From: Lanius collurio | Lineage: Eukaryota > Chordata > Aves > Passeriformes > Laniidae | Direction: 5' to 3' | DNA length: 64,000 nucleotides | Assembly (NCBI GenBank): GCA_020086605.1 | Contig: JACBWW010000015.1 | Coordinates: 13,380,390-13,444,389, forward strand | In this document: one piece after another, positions 13,318 to 27,373 of the stretch | Numbering within the stretch: the first letter of the stretch is position 1 | Layout of the letters: each line of letters opens with the position of its first letter | Position numbers and translations under genes: made by a program | Notes under the pieces: generated by a model | Database searches by the model: none | What the model was told of the DNA's origin: nothing | What the model saw: the letters and a program-made list of their open reading frames with translations, nothing else

Positions 13318-16300
13318 CCAAAACAGGAATGACATGATTTCTGCTTGTATATATATCATCTGCGTATATTTATCATCTCTGTGTTCAGGTCTTTACTGTT
13401 GTACATTTATTGATGTGTAAGCACCTTAATTTTAAAATGCCAACCCACACCTGCAATCGATAGGACAATGTAATTCAGCACAAAATATATTTATGTAGGC
13501 AAAATCTAAGAGGTAACCTACAAAGTCACTAGTGAGTTCTGACTTGCTGACTGCATAATAGCTGACATCAAATAAGTGTGCAGCAAGACTGCTGCACACA
13601 TCTGCCAGCCACAGTCAAGAGACTTCATTCTGTTTTGCACGGACCCTTAAAATCGTTTGATGTGAACAGAGGTGGTGGTTACCCAAGGTGTAAGCAGTTA
13701 TGAATCAGTCACTCCCTCCTTTCTCTTATTTCACTTCCCTTTTGCTATTGTGTATCTTTCCCTTCATTGCTAAGATTAAAATCTGCAGTTGTCCCTTATA
13801 AGTTTTGCCAATCACTTGAAATGAGAAAGCTCTCATTTGTTCCCTACCTGACAGTACCTTTGTTCACTTTCTGTTTTTACTGGGGCACTTTTTTTTTGCC
13901 TATTTTTTTCTGTTCACAATCTTTAGTAATTTTTTCACTTGTTACCATACTCTGCTCCGGCCCTTGCCTCTTTGGCAATTACACCCCATCCTTTCCCTGC
14001 TGCCAAATTCTAGCCCAGACATGTTCAGCGTCACATTCAAGCAGTTTCCAGTGCCATGTGCAACCTGCTGGCTGCCCAGCCTCTCCTCCCAGCCAGGCAA
14101 CCATGCATGGATGGTAGCATCCTGCTTCAGCTGAGTTCTGCCTTACCCAACACACTGCTCTGAGCTTTGGTAAGAGGCATCAGTCTGAAGAGGAAAGCCC
14201 TGTGCACCAAAGCAGATATGATCTGTAAGCAGCACTTCCAGAGAAAGGCATAGTGGTTGCAGAGTGCCTTTTTTTCCTGTAGCAGGAAGTCCAGTGAGAC
14301 CCAAGGTGCAACCACAGCCTCTGCCCCAGGACACAAACTAAGGCTGGGTGCCTCAAGTCTCTGAACCTACATGAAAACCTGAGCAGAGAGGGCAAGCCAG
14401 GCAAGTCAGAAATGCCAGAGGTTTGAAAAGGCTGCCTCAATTTCACCTGCCACTTTGCTCCCTGCACCAAGGGGAAGCTGCACACAACATGGAAAGCAGT
14501 GGAGGCAGCAGAGGTTGGGGGGACGCGATCACTCCCCTACCCTGGGCTCTGAAATTAGAAACCTGTCATTCCCCCTCCCTCTCAAGGACTGAGAAATACA
14601 GGCTGCTCGTGAGGGCAAGTCAAAGCAACTAAATTAAACTCTCTGACCATCCTCTGGTAAAACTGCTTTCTCACTGTGCAAGGAGCTGAAGGTGAACCAG
14701 TCTTCCTTTCAACATCTAAAGCTCTATCCTGAAATTGCTCCTCCACCACCGCCCAGGTACCTGGGAAAGGAGTTTCTCCATAGAAAAGACAAGATACTGA
14801 CAGTGGGGATGGATCCTACCTGTCACCATGGGCCAGTTCCAGGTCACGCTGCAGGTGAACCTTGCCTGGCTCCTGTAGTAACAGTTCTTCTGTTGCTCAG
14901 AAACCCATTTTTTATCATGACTGGTGTAATATGACCACTCCCACACCCTCTACATTCACCTTGCCTTCAAGCAACAGATGAACAATGCACAAATGCCATG
15001 ATGGCACTGTGAGTATGTGGGATAGTTACAATCCCGCAAAATAGTCTCATGCCTCAGTAACATTACTGATTTTCTCACTTAGCTGCTACCTTGCTGCCCC
15101 CAACCCTCACATGCACAGTCCCTGAGGCTCTGGCTGGGATTAGGGTCTGATGAGCCCAGAGGGGACCAAAAGGGAAACAAAAAGCACTCATTGAAAGCTC
15201 AGAGTAGTTTCTTTCGAGACAAACACTGCTGGGCACCCAGACAGACAGTGGGAACTTAAGAAAGGGAAAGAAAATCAACCCTCCTCTTGCCACATCCCAC
15301 AGTAAAACCCCACTGCCCTTCCACCCAGAGATTTAACATCAAGACACCAGGGTAACCATTGCATTGGGCAGCACACATTTACAGCGATAGCATCACTACT
15401 CCAAAATGCTGAGGATTTCTGGCTATTTGAGGTGCAGGAGCTGACCTGCTACAGCATTACTTTGGCCCAGACTGCACAAAAACTGTGAGTGTCCAGCTCT
15501 ATGCATGGTGACAGTTACTTGTCAATAACTTTGGTAGAGTTACAAGGTAAAAAGACAAACCTTTTATATTTCAATTTTGAACCCTTCCAATAATCCTTGT
15601 TAGACTGTCCCTACTTTTCAAGTAGAGAGCAAACGACTTCACACAATATAATTTCTCTATTAACTACTGCAAAGGCAACTGAATCATTCAGGATGACACT
15701 TAGTACCTATAACTCTGAAATTCCATGCAATGTACATCTTCATATCCTAGGAAGTAATCAAGTAATTACTTTAAAATTACAGGTTTTATTTTCTCCCAAA
15801 TATAACCAACTTTTTTATTAATTGATCACCATGATTTATTCTCCAAAAATTTTATTGTCAGATAATTCAGTAGAATTCAACTAGTTTTGCTTTTTATCAC
15901 ACAACTCTCTCTGGATTCAGCTGTGTTGTGCAATGACAACAGCTAACGCTGAAGTGTAAGTGAAGATGATGGCTTTTAAAGGAGGGAAATGTCCCCATGG
16001 ACCACACCTGTTTATAAAACAGCCAGCCTGGAACAGAGGAGTAATTGACAGCTTTTACACACTCCCACTCAGAAAAGCTTTGAGAACACGGTGCACTTTG
16101 GCATGCTGACACAAGCAGCGAGGAAGTCCGAGAGCCTAAAAAATCCGGTGCACGTGTGATTTCAATTGCTTGTGTAAACTGCACCTCTCGTCCAAGTGCA
16201 CTACAGCCATGGAGTTAAAAGGCAGCACAACATGCAGGAACCTCAAGACCTTGGAAGTCATTCAAAAGAGCCTCCTCACAAATAATAAAAAACAAGCACC

Positions 16301-19300
16301 CATCTGTTTTTTCTCTCTCCGGTGCTAAACACATCATACTGAGACTGCTGGATCAGTGTCAAAGAAGTCTCCAAAGTCTCACTTTGTTCCAAGTGTATTC
16401 CCAACGGCTGCACAACACACTGCTCCAACAAATGCCAGGAGGTGGCATTAAAGTGCATATACATGTATGTGCCCAATTTTGGTCTTACACATGGCTGCTG
16501 AACCTGTTTCTGTCTTCACTGATAAGACACAAATACCTGCGGCTGAAGGACTGCTAAGAGCTGCCTGATGTCACCAACCCCACATGCTGCCCATGGAGGA
16601 ACTCCTTGGAAATGCTCATCAGGAAAAGAGTACCAGCAGGAAGCAGCATACCACATGATCTTTTCTTTTAAATTTGATTTTGACAATAACCAGAAATCAC
16701 AGAAATAGTTCAAGCAGCTTCACAATAAAGGTCAGACCTCAGTGCACCAACAAACTTAAAGAAGTGTTAAGTATTAACATTTGGATTCACCACTTGACAG
16801 CCACTGTCAGCTCTGAAAGAAGTGCCAGGAGTCAACAGCAGTGACTCAAAGCCAGTCCCTAGAGTTCCAAGAAATCTGAGTCTCTGTAACAATTCCCTTT
16901 TGTATCCTCTCCCGGGACCTGCAAAAGCTTTTCAATCAAGCCCTCCAGTAACTCAGGAGGGGAAACGGGCTATAAGAACATGGCAGAATTCAGGGGTCTC
17001 AGAGTACAACAAAGAACAATAAAAAGAGACAGATTATCAACTTTCTATTAGATCAGATATCAGCATTCACATGATTAAAAAAAGCTAGGAAATTCTCCTC
17101 AGGAGATAAAAATAAATGTGCTACCAACAAGGCAGATAGTCATCATTTATCTCTATCCACTTTGTAAAGCTGAGACTGCCTATTTAATTCAAGGTTAACT
17201 TTTTGTTTTGAAAGGTACCTCTAGCCACCGCAACAGGTACCTACGTGCATAACAACAGAATTTTGCTTCACTCTCTCAAGGAAAATAAACAGGACCCAAA
17301 GAGTAATATTAAAATAATGAATAGCAATTAAAAAAAACTGGAAAGCAATATAAAATTATTTATACATGCAAAAGAGTTAGCAAAAATCTATGCCAGAACA
17401 ATTTTGGCTTAAGGTCACTTTTTTTTCATATACACATATATATATAAAATTCAGACTTCTGAAAGCCTTCTCAAGCATTTTGCCATTTTGATGTGTGTCA
17501 AATTATCATGCTATTGATATACAAGTGTCTCCAAAGGCCAGATCAGTTTCAAATCTTAGTACTGCAGAGGAAGCAAGTTCTTCCATAACGCAAGCAGAGC
17601 TATGCTACTGCTTTTGGCACCATCACATTGGCCAAAAGAACAGTTCTAGGCTTAAAAAAATACTGAGTTGTTTTCTGCATTTCTTATATTTCCTTATGGA
17701 ACATGCTGTTGCAAATACACATTTTAAACAGAACTTTTTCTTTCTAATAAAATCCAACTCTGAAACACAACAAAACCATGAACCAGAGTGAACACAGCCC
17801 ATACTTTCAACAGCACTGAACAGGATACACCATCTTAACTTTTTCATTTTTATTTCCAAGTCTTTACAGCTCCTTCATGTGTCTCCGCAAAGTTTTAAAG
17901 CTGAAGTTGGCTTTTATCAGGCAGTAACTAAAAGCATTATTTTGTACTTCAAATTTCTTGATTTTGCCATCTGCAGAGTTCTGGTAGGGTCAGATGGTAA
18001 AGAACTAGCTACAGCTCACTGGGTACTGCAACAGTATCTTGAAGCAGACATGGGAAGATGAGAACTTCAGCAAAAATAAGAACAGAGGCCTACTTTTCAC
18101 CTTCCTCTCAGAAAATACTTTTGCTTCCTCTTTTCCTCATTATTCTGAGGAAAAAAAGCTTCTTCACTGTCTTTGAGAAATTCCCGTGTTTATATAAAGT
18201 CCAATTGTTCTGCAGAAATTAAGGTCTGTTTTGTACACACACACAAAATATCCTGAGTTATCCTTGTCTAATGATACTTCCATTGCTATTTCTAAAAGTA
18301 AAAACAAAAAAAACCCTCAGCTTTATTTGTACACCACTTTGGGGCCAGGAGGTGGAGGAGAAGATAAGGTGACAATTAACACTGCCAGCATTGCCCACTA
18401 TCTTCCTTATCTCAGTTGGCAGCCAGGATATAACATAGAATGGTGGACCCCTGGGACAACAAGTAGATACCTAAATTATTCATACTGATCACGTTTCTCC
18501 CAGATGATTAGCTTATTTGATGAAAGTAAACTCTTCTACAAACACAAATATTTGCATTGAGTACTCAGAATTTTGCAAAAGAGTTAATACACACTGTCAT
18601 CACATGCAAGTATAATATTTGATATATAATGTTCCCCTCTCTGAAGTGGACAGGGCCCTTCTGTCCTGATGAGCTTTGCAATAACCACCAAAAATAAAGA
18701 ATCTCTTCCCAAAGCAGATACTGAAGGAAGTGGATAAAGAAAGATGTTTAAGACAATGGAATTAAGATGTTTTTTAAAACTCAGGTTTGAATTTATAACC
18801 AGTATTGAACTACAAGTGGTGTTGATGTTTTCCTGCTCATCTTTTTACGTACGTTACTATGGCAAATACCCAAACTACTGAAAAGGTTCCTTCACCCACT
18901 TGCCCACAAGCCATGCAGTCAGAGCCCATCAGGGCATGAGCACAGCTTTCCTAGAGCATGTTTCCTCGTCAGATAAAAATACGTGAGTCATTAAAAGCTA
19001 GGTTTGTGACACCTTCAAGTATCTACGAAGATGAGAGCCAGGTTATAGCTGGGCCCATAACTCTCTATTACACTGCATTAGAGAGATTTCAGGACACTTT
19101 ATGTTTTGCTTATAATAATCAAACCAGAGTCCTGGGGTTAATCATTCAGAAGCAGACGCTTCACAAACTCCTAAAATTGAGCAAACTGTTGATTAGGCTT
19201 TTTTCTATTTTGTCACAATTTGCCAATCTGCAACAGTAGAAAAACTGTGAAGCTAAATTCTTACAGGGTGTCAATTTTCAGACTGCTGACACTGGTCTAT

Positions 19301-22300
19301 GATTCCAGATGTCTATTGTTTAATAGCATAATGATAAAATAAAAAGTATTGCAAATTAAGTCCTCTTATGGGCAATTAAGAAACAGCTATTATGGAGGTG
19401 AAAATAATTTATTAATAATAAATGCACAGACCAAAAGCTAAATCCTTTGTGGCCCACTGCCCACAGATCAGAAGGATTAGCCTGAGATTAACAGACATCT
19501 GAAATCCATTACTAGTGTATTAAAATGTAAAAGTAGACGCATTAAGAAAAAAGTTCCTATTCTGAACTACTTATATTACAGAAGCAGCAAGTACAGGCTA
19601 GGGGCACACAAAGTTTGCAAATGGACATGGACAAACACACCACAGCAGCTGTTTACTTTTGCTTTTCTTTGTTTTCTTTCCCACTTCTCTAAACACACAA
19701 AATGTGTCCCAACATGCCCTTTCTCAAAACAAGGCAGGTTAAGTTTAACAAGAAAAATGCCATGTTTCCAAGCAGACTTGCACAGCCCTCGCAGCATGTA
19801 ACTGGCCTGGCACTAAAATCTGACCTTCCCCATGTGTTTGCTAAATGACTTCAGCAACAGGCTGTGCCACAAGATCTGCCTCTGCTCTCGCACAGCTCTG
19901 CAGCCGGTACTGAACCTAACACAATGGGAAATAAGACACCATATGCCCTTGTCCCACCTGCTCAGATCAGGCTTGTCCCAGCTCTAAACGGCATGCAGTC
20001 TGGGTGGGCTCTGTCCCAAAGCATTGGCTATGGGGTTTTTAGCAAGAACCAAAAAAATAAAAAAAAAAAAAAATAATGCACAACAAATGACGGACACATT
20101 CATGCACCGGTGTTGTCCACACAGTGCTGCCACTGCCTGATTCTCCACACCATCCACCCAAAACCACAAGCTGTCTCCCAGGCTATCCATCATCCATCCC
20201 AGCGCAATTGCTTTACACCCCATAGCCACTGACTTGAAGGTGTTACTCCTAACAGAGAAGACTCTGTCCATCCCAGCCCCACACTTTTGAGGGCTGACCT
20301 GCTCATCTATCTCACCTACAGGGAGTGGAACAGCAGATCTGGCTGGGCTCCTCCACAGCCCCTCCTGCACTGCAGGGATAAGGGAGCAGAGTCAGACCTG
20401 GCAGAGGTACCACCACACAACCACCCACCCCCACAGCAGGCCAAAAGGCAGGGGCAGGGAGAGGCAGGTCTGAAGGACTGAGGAAAGAGCAAAAAGATGC
20501 CACAAGATCCAGACTAGTGCCACACCAACATGGGTGGGGCTCCCTGGGAGCACCGTGAGACAAGTGGAACAGAGATGACACCAGGTGACACAGGGCACCC
20601 ATCCCACACAGCGGGAGGTAGACACTCAGGGAGAACTTTTGTGCACATTTTCAGCTGGTGCTGCCAGAGAGCAACAGGTAAACAAATCAGAGAATGATCA
20701 CAAGTAAATGTTAACCTGGTAATATAACAAAACAGTGCTTCTAGTCTGGAGAACTTGTACGGCTGCACAAGGCAGGGTACCACACCAGGCAACAGAGTGC
20801 AAGACAGCCTCTTCCTCTTGCAGTACAGAAACTACAACCATTTCAGGCATATTTTAGTTTCTTTCAGGCAGAAAGAAACTAAAATAAACTAGAGATGCCA
20901 TAAAACAGTATACAAGAGATCTGCAGCAGAAGATTCAGAGAACAGAAAGTGAAGAAATTATTAACAGAAGAAAACAAAGAACTATATAGGGCATCAAAAT
21001 GTAAAGCATAGTTTATTTGTTCTTTTAAAACAGGTCATTACATATGAGAAAGTTTCCCCAGTAGCACATATCCACAAACACAGTTTCTTCATACACACTA
21101 ACCCCTGTGCAAACCTCACAGCCCCAGCCTGCTATTTTTACCAATATAGAAACTGGTGTTTCCATAGAAGCCTGTGTTGCTTTTCAAGGCACCATGAGCC
21201 ACACGAATGCAGAAGTGCCAATGTGCAACTACCACACCAAGACTGCCTTCATTTCTCAAAGCCAAGTTGTCATCCACAGCTGAGAAAGTCCATGTGAGGT
21301 AGCATACGAGCTGACACAGATCTAAGAGTCCCTGGTCCAACCATAAATATCTTCCAGCCCAAGAGAGCTCACAAAAGTGACAGAAACACACACATTCCAG
21401 CAGGGTTTGTTCAATGCAAACAGACAAGATTACGATGATGAGTAGGACTGCCACAGCAAATCCAAGAGTAATTAAATATGGCCACATATCACCTTTAAAA
21501 TATTTCTATCAAGGTCAAGTAGGACCTACCCTGAGGACAGAAGTTTGACAGCTCTTTGCAAACAAGTGCAAGACTGTCTCATCTGCCATTAGGTCATGTT
21601 CACAGAAAGCCACAGGGTCACCTCCTCAGTTTGGTGTGAAACACTGTACAGCTGGCCTGGGCAACTGCTCTCATTTATGAAATGTCTGAAAACAATTTAG
21701 AAATAAAGAAACAAAAGATAGCTGAAACATTCATTAGCACACAGCATCACCATGCAACGTCCATGGGGAAAAAAACAAAACAGAATTTTTACCCCCTGTA
21801 TCAGCAGGAAAGCAACATAATTTTGTAAAAGGACCAGTATTTTGGAAGAAGCAATGCACACAAGGGAAGAGCTGTCCCTAACAGCATCTAATACAAAGTT
21901 CAGCAAGGCAAAGTTCATCAGTGAATCAACTGCCACATAAAACACAGATAAACAATTAAAGCAGCAGGAGTTCAGCCTGTCACCCTAGCTGTGCCTGGCA
22001 GAAGCCTAAGGAAGAGTAACGCTGATAGTTCCTTCCAAAACAGTCTGTTTCTTCATCTACAAGAGAACCTCCAATTTCAATGACCTCCTGCAGTTCTCTT
22101 CCATGAGCTTCTTTTAGTCCAGTTTCACAGTGTCCTGTGTTCCCAACAGGCGTTTCCTTAGGGATTTTCACCCAAGTGTAACAGGTGGGTATGCGCATCT
22201 CTGTTCCCCTCCTTTACTTCTAAGGATTATGTAAACACAATTTCTTTAGGCATCCAGTAAAATTCAAAATTAGTAGTCCCTTGGTGATATAGTCAAAATG

Positions 22301-24070
22301 GGAGTGGGGCACAAGAGCCATGATTTATCAATCAAAACCAGAATTTAGCCAATATTGAAGAAGCTTTTGGTGCTAACCACTAAAACCATACATTCTGTGC
22401 ATACTGTAGAAATTGCTACCTTATGCAAGTACATTAATGAAACTAAAAAGCTTTTTCCCAAGAAACTCAGTGTTTTCTATTTTTTTTTAATACACACATG
22501 GATTTCTGCTTCTTTGGTAAATCAAAAATTTTAAAAACCACTAAAAACTTAATAAAAGCAGCTCTCACTATTGCAAGTTAAGACCAAGCATATATTCTAG
22601 GAAAAATCTTCATGTAGTTAGACTTATTTTTGGGGTAAGTTTAATGACAATCATTAATAATGTCAATTAATGATGATCAGTGGTACTCCAGACAAGATTA
22701 GATTGAAAATATTGTTTTAAGATGGTTCTTTTCAGACAGCTTAAGCCTTCACTGATGCTCTCAAAACTACTTTTCAGCTTTTGATTTTGAAACACTTTCT
22801 CTATGGATGCTCAGTTTGATTTTCATAAAAGGTATTTAAAAAATAAACACAAACCAATTTTTTAGAATATTCAGACACTTCTGCTGGCACAAAATCAATT
22901 TTTATTCATTTCAGTAATAAAAAGCATAAGGGAGAAGAAAATCTGGTTGATCCTAACATATATTTCAATCTTTCTTTTCCTGCCTTAGCCACCATCCAAG
23001 CTAGCTGTCTGGTACCCAGGCTTACCACTAGTCCCATGCCACTGCCTTCCAAGAATTGGACTGTCAAAAATTATGGCACTAAGACCACAAGACTTTTGGG
23101 GGATGAGTCACCTCTGAAGTGTCTTAATACCCCATCCACAGCACCAGACCTCATTTGTGCCTCTTGACTAGAGACGAAGTTGTGGCCAGGGAGAACTTGC
23201 AATGTACAGCCTAGCAACGCAAAGCAGGCTCATTCTCCCACTGCCACTCTGGATTCTTCCTGAAGCAAATGCTGTAACTACATCTCTTAAGTATCCCCTA
23301 AACCCTCTAATAATTCTGCAGTCTGTGCACCTTAACTGCTTTGCTCTCTCTCAGGCAACTAGTAAGCTGCCTCCACCTTCCATTTCTCTCCACATCTGGA
23401 GCTCTAATTCACAGACACAGCAAAAACAACAGGATTAGGAGTAATTCCACCAAGCAATCTTGAGAGGTCAAAGTGCTGGGCATCAGCTGTCACTCCCAGG
23501 CTGCACTGACACCCGAGCAGGAATCCACCAGGAGCTGATACCACCTACAGCCCCAAGCAGCTCCAGTCCACAGGGTCAAATGCTCTCCAGTGATCAAAGG
23601 CAAAGGTTCAACAGAAATGCCTGACTGAGCCGACTGCATCACACTTGGCATTTTCCTAGCAGTTGATACCTATTTACTCAAAGTAAAATATGCCCTGGCA
23701 TAGGCAAAGGCTGGAAAATGTCCTCTTCCTGGCTAATTTCATTCCATACTCCTAGCATTTTATGGATTTCCCTTCCCATAGGCAATCATTGTGCATCACA
23801 TACCAAGAATACACACCTCACATCTTGAGTACAGTAGTTTATTCTGGTGCAAATGTTCCTTAATGCATCAGCCACGAAACTGCATCCTCAAAGGCCTTTG
23901 TCCAGAAGTTCTTAAAACCCAAATACTTACAACGTCATATATGCGAAATTACTTTTTTTTTGTAGTCCAATGACTACTTCCTTGAAGTAGAAAGCTAAAA
24001 ATTTTGATAGCATCATTTGTGCCTATCACCTGACAGTATGGTCTCTTTATTTGTGCCAGACTTCTGCATT

Positions 24071-24340
24071 TCACAGAATCACAGAATATCCTGAGTTGGA
24101 AGGGACCCAGAAGGATCATTGAGTCCAACTCCTGGCCCTGCACAGAAACATTCCCCAGAGTCACATCACATGCCTGAGAACATTGTCCAAATGCTTCTTG
24201 AATTCTGTCAGACTTGGTGCTGTGACCATTTCCCTGGGAAACCTGTTCCAGCGCCTAGCCAGAAAAGGTAAAAAACCTTTTTTCTAATATCCAGCCTAAA
24301 CCTCCCAACACAACTTCAGGCCATTCCCTTGGGTCCTGAC
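24071..24340 (-). mobile_element. CR1 LINE 3' fragment
   Basis: Antisense CR1 tail on the plus strand. It opens with the repeated TCACAGAATCACAGAAT, then GAGTTGGAAGGGACC, TCCAACTCCTGGCCCTGCAC, GTCCAAATGCTTCTTGAA, CTGTTCCAG and CTAATATCCAGCCTAAAC, ending near GGGTCCTGAC. This is the subtype common in neoavian and passerine genomes. It is less decayed than the copy at 5.6 kb, 5'-truncated, and in the same orientation as TMEM131L. Confidence 0.93.
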
Positions 24341-27329
24341 TCATTAGGCTGCTTTAGCAAGCACCTAAACCTTCAAAATTTGCTACTGCCAGTTGTGGAA
24401 ACCAAACTCACCAGGATGAAGGGGTGGCAGAACAAAAAAAAACAAAAAACCCTCCAAACACAACAAAACCCATTTTTGTCAACACCTGTCATTGGCTGTT
24501 CTGAAAGGCATCTTTCTACTGCTCACTTTCAAACGTATGAAAAGGTTTTTAAGGAAACTTGAAGCTTTTTAATAGGCTAGTCCAAATACACACGACTTTA
24601 ATCCTGTTAAAAGTCTGTGGCCTGAAGCAGCACTCAAGTGTCTACTGTGCTGCATTTCTTATTTCAGAATCTGATCCAGAGAAACACAAAACAGCAGGAG
24701 GCAACCTGTGGAAACATCCAAGCAATCACAACAGCAGGAATCATAGGGGGGAAATCAAGGAGTTGATAATCATCTTCTTGTCACTCGGGGCAGCTGCAAA
24801 CCCACAAACCTACAAATCAACCATTTCCCATTCATCTCTGAAATAGCTCTTCACAAAAATTGCTATCTTGACAATTTCTTTTACCCTCCCCATGCAAATT
24901 TCTCTATTTGTTAAAGCTAAACCTAAAGCAGAAATAAGACCACATCCATAGCCCTTGTGCACTTGCCACAAGAACAACAGCAAACCAAGAAGACCACCCC
25001 AAAAGGAAGAACTTATGATGCACATGCACAGGAAGTCAGTTAAAAGACTGTCAGTATTTTACTGGTTTTGTTGTGTTTGGGTTTTTTTAAGTAGGTTAGC
25101 AAGCACCCAGGGGAGCCCACTAACCTAAAATTAAAAACTGAATAAAACAATGTTTTGGAAAGAGACTTTCTTCTTTATGTTCCAAGATGATGAACTCTCT
25201 GTACTTCCTTCATCTCTGGAGAAATTTCTGATTTCTCTATCTTCTTTAACTTCTGCTTATACCCACCCCCACATTAAGGTACTTTGCTTCTAGGGGCTTC
25301 ACATCAAATTACAGTAGCTTCAGCTGATTTCCCCAGGGTATGAAGTCAGACAATGAAATGAAGATTCTGCAAGCTTCAGGTTTTGCTACTACAGGAAAAG
25401 GAAATCCCCATGACTTCACCATACAGTAATAAAAGCCAAGGGAATGAAAATTAATCTGGAAATAAACTAATACATTCTAGTCTTTCTAATGTACCTTTGC
25501 TGGGTTTTCTTCATGAAGTCTACACAATAACATTCCTTCAGTATTACAGAGCACACACACGGCTATGTATGTGTTTACATACAGCAGCAAACCAAAAGTT
25601 TAGAAGACACACATAAGCCAGGACCTGTTTAGGCACGTTTCCTGAAGCATTTCAGTATGACAATAGAAGGATGTTTCCACCATGCAAGTGAACCTTTACA
25701 AACCTTACTCCCAAAAAACAAGTTCATTTTCAAAAATGAATAATTACTAGAAAAATCCTTAAGCACCTGAATGACTAAAAAAACACAGACAATTCACTTT
25801 TTCCTCTCCTAGTCTTAAGAACTAATTATTTTTCAATATTTTATTACTACCATAGTAGCCAATTACCCCATCCACCTCCAGAGAAAAATAGGCAAGTAGA
25901 GATTTTTTTTTCCCACCTAAATTGCATCTCTCTGCTTACTAAGGAAACAATCTCAAAATCAATCTTAAGCACAGCATCAGAGAATGCTGCCTTCCGACTA
26001 CCTCTCAATAAAGAAAGCATGCAGGTAATAAAGTTACACAGTAAAAATTCTGCATCCAAATCATAATAGTTCCCAGATGAAAAAATGAGAAACTTCGGTA
26101 TTTATGCAGGGAAATGCAGCTTTCAATAGCACACCTCTCTTCTCACAAGAAGAGGTAGAAAAAAAAAAAAATCCCCTCTGCAGGTAGGAATTGGGGCACT
26201 TAGGCAAGCACAAATAATCAGCACCAGCTGTCAGCAGCCACAGTAATTCTCACAACCTGTTTCCACACCATCTTTGTAATTCCCACAGAGATGAGGCCTT
26301 AATGTGGATGCTGGGTCCAGATGAGAAGGCTCCCAATGGGGCAGAAAGGGGAAAAGCCATGTGAAGAAGCATTGCAGGGCAGACCCGTCATAACCATCCT
26401 GCTCCTGCCCCTCAGGCTTACTCCTTCTGCCAGCTCCCAGCAAGGCTTGTGTTTTATCAGACCTATTTGCTCTCAAACCTAAGCTAAGGGCAAAGACTGG
26501 AGATAAATGCGAAAAGCATTTCTGGCTAACTGCAGCCATCAGAAAACGGTGCTGTTACACATGTTTATTTTAAGTCTTGTGATCTTTCTGGCTGGCATGG
26601 CACTGAAAGCTGTAATCACATTAACACATACCAGAGAAAGGAAGTGTTTCACTGGTAGATGTCCAAGCATTTTAACCTGGACGCTCAGAGGAAACAAAAT
26701 GTGTATTTAAAAAAATAATCTGTGATGCTATTTACCCAACCCTCCAAAATACAAAAGGCTTGATATCAAAAGAAACAGCAGAGTTGAGACTGAAGTTCTG
26801 AAGAGCATTATTATTTATCTGACTTCAAGACATAAGGGCAGAATATTTACTGATCCACAGCAACACTTTAATAAACCTTTGGCTTTAAATCTCCTTTACC
26901 TCATTCCTTGTCTTGGTACAAATTAACACTCCAAGATTACTTGCATTTACAAATTTCATAACGGAAAACTGTCTCCTGCCTTAAAGAAATCAATTACAAA
27001 ATAGACAACAAAATAGGATTAATAAACGGATTTTTTGTGTGTGTGAAAGCAATGAGAAGCAAATTCATCTTACGGACAGAATTAGGAGAAAGAGATGCAG
27101 GAAAGGTATTTTGTGCTTGCATACACTGAGCACAGGTATTTTGGTTTTGCTAATAAATCAATGTTAACATTAAGTTGAGAAAATTGTACGCCACAAGTAA
27201 TAAAAAACTGTTTAACATGCAGGAGAAAAAAGTAATTTTAAGTAGTCTGCCCAATTACACTTTGGTATTTCCTAAAGCAAAAACCAAAATGAGCTTCAAT
27301 ACTCTTGTTTCCATTTGAGTTCAGCTTAC

Positions 27330-27373
27330 CTTTGCTCTTGCGGATGCTCTTCCACATCTTCCTCCGAATCAGC
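27330..27373 (-). CDS. TMEM131L: TMEM131L coding exon 3
   Basis: A short exon of 44 bases. The acceptor is TTTTCTCTGTTTGTCAG and the donor is AAAG|GTAAGC. The minus-strand reading is ADSEEDVEEHPQEQ, followed by the first two bases (AG) of a serine codon. This fits the acidic linker remembered for human TMEM131L (GDSEEGLEEPSQEQS) at exactly the expected place after LLLPAQ or LLLPTQ. It enters in phase 0, agreeing with exon 2. The next exon should begin with a pyrimidine to finish the serine codon and then encode a sequence like FSDKLFSGKGLHFQP. I searched the minus strand below 27330 by eye for this and for the following conserved peptides and found none, so intron 3 appears to extend past position 1. 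The gene is therefore partial in this window, with only about 78 N-terminal residues of a protein known to be roughly 1,600 residues long. Confidence 0.93.

Larger units (their letters stand above)
1..27329 (-). other. TMEM131L: TMEM131L intron 3 (partial, over 27 kb)
   Basis: Everything left of exon 3 appears to be a single large intron running off the window. It contains a plus-oriented CR1 fragment (5631-5806), a minus-oriented CR1 3' end (24071-24340), a 24-base poly(A) tract (13294-13317), a 12-bp perfect hairpin (3450-3479) and small tandem duplications. The remaining sequence is unremarkable AT-rich DNA. Several open frames of 100-227 codons occur (for example 1445-2047 minus and 8550-9233 plus), but none shows a recognisable domain or conserved splice pattern. 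The intron call assumes that I have not missed a short exon. Confidence 0.75.
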
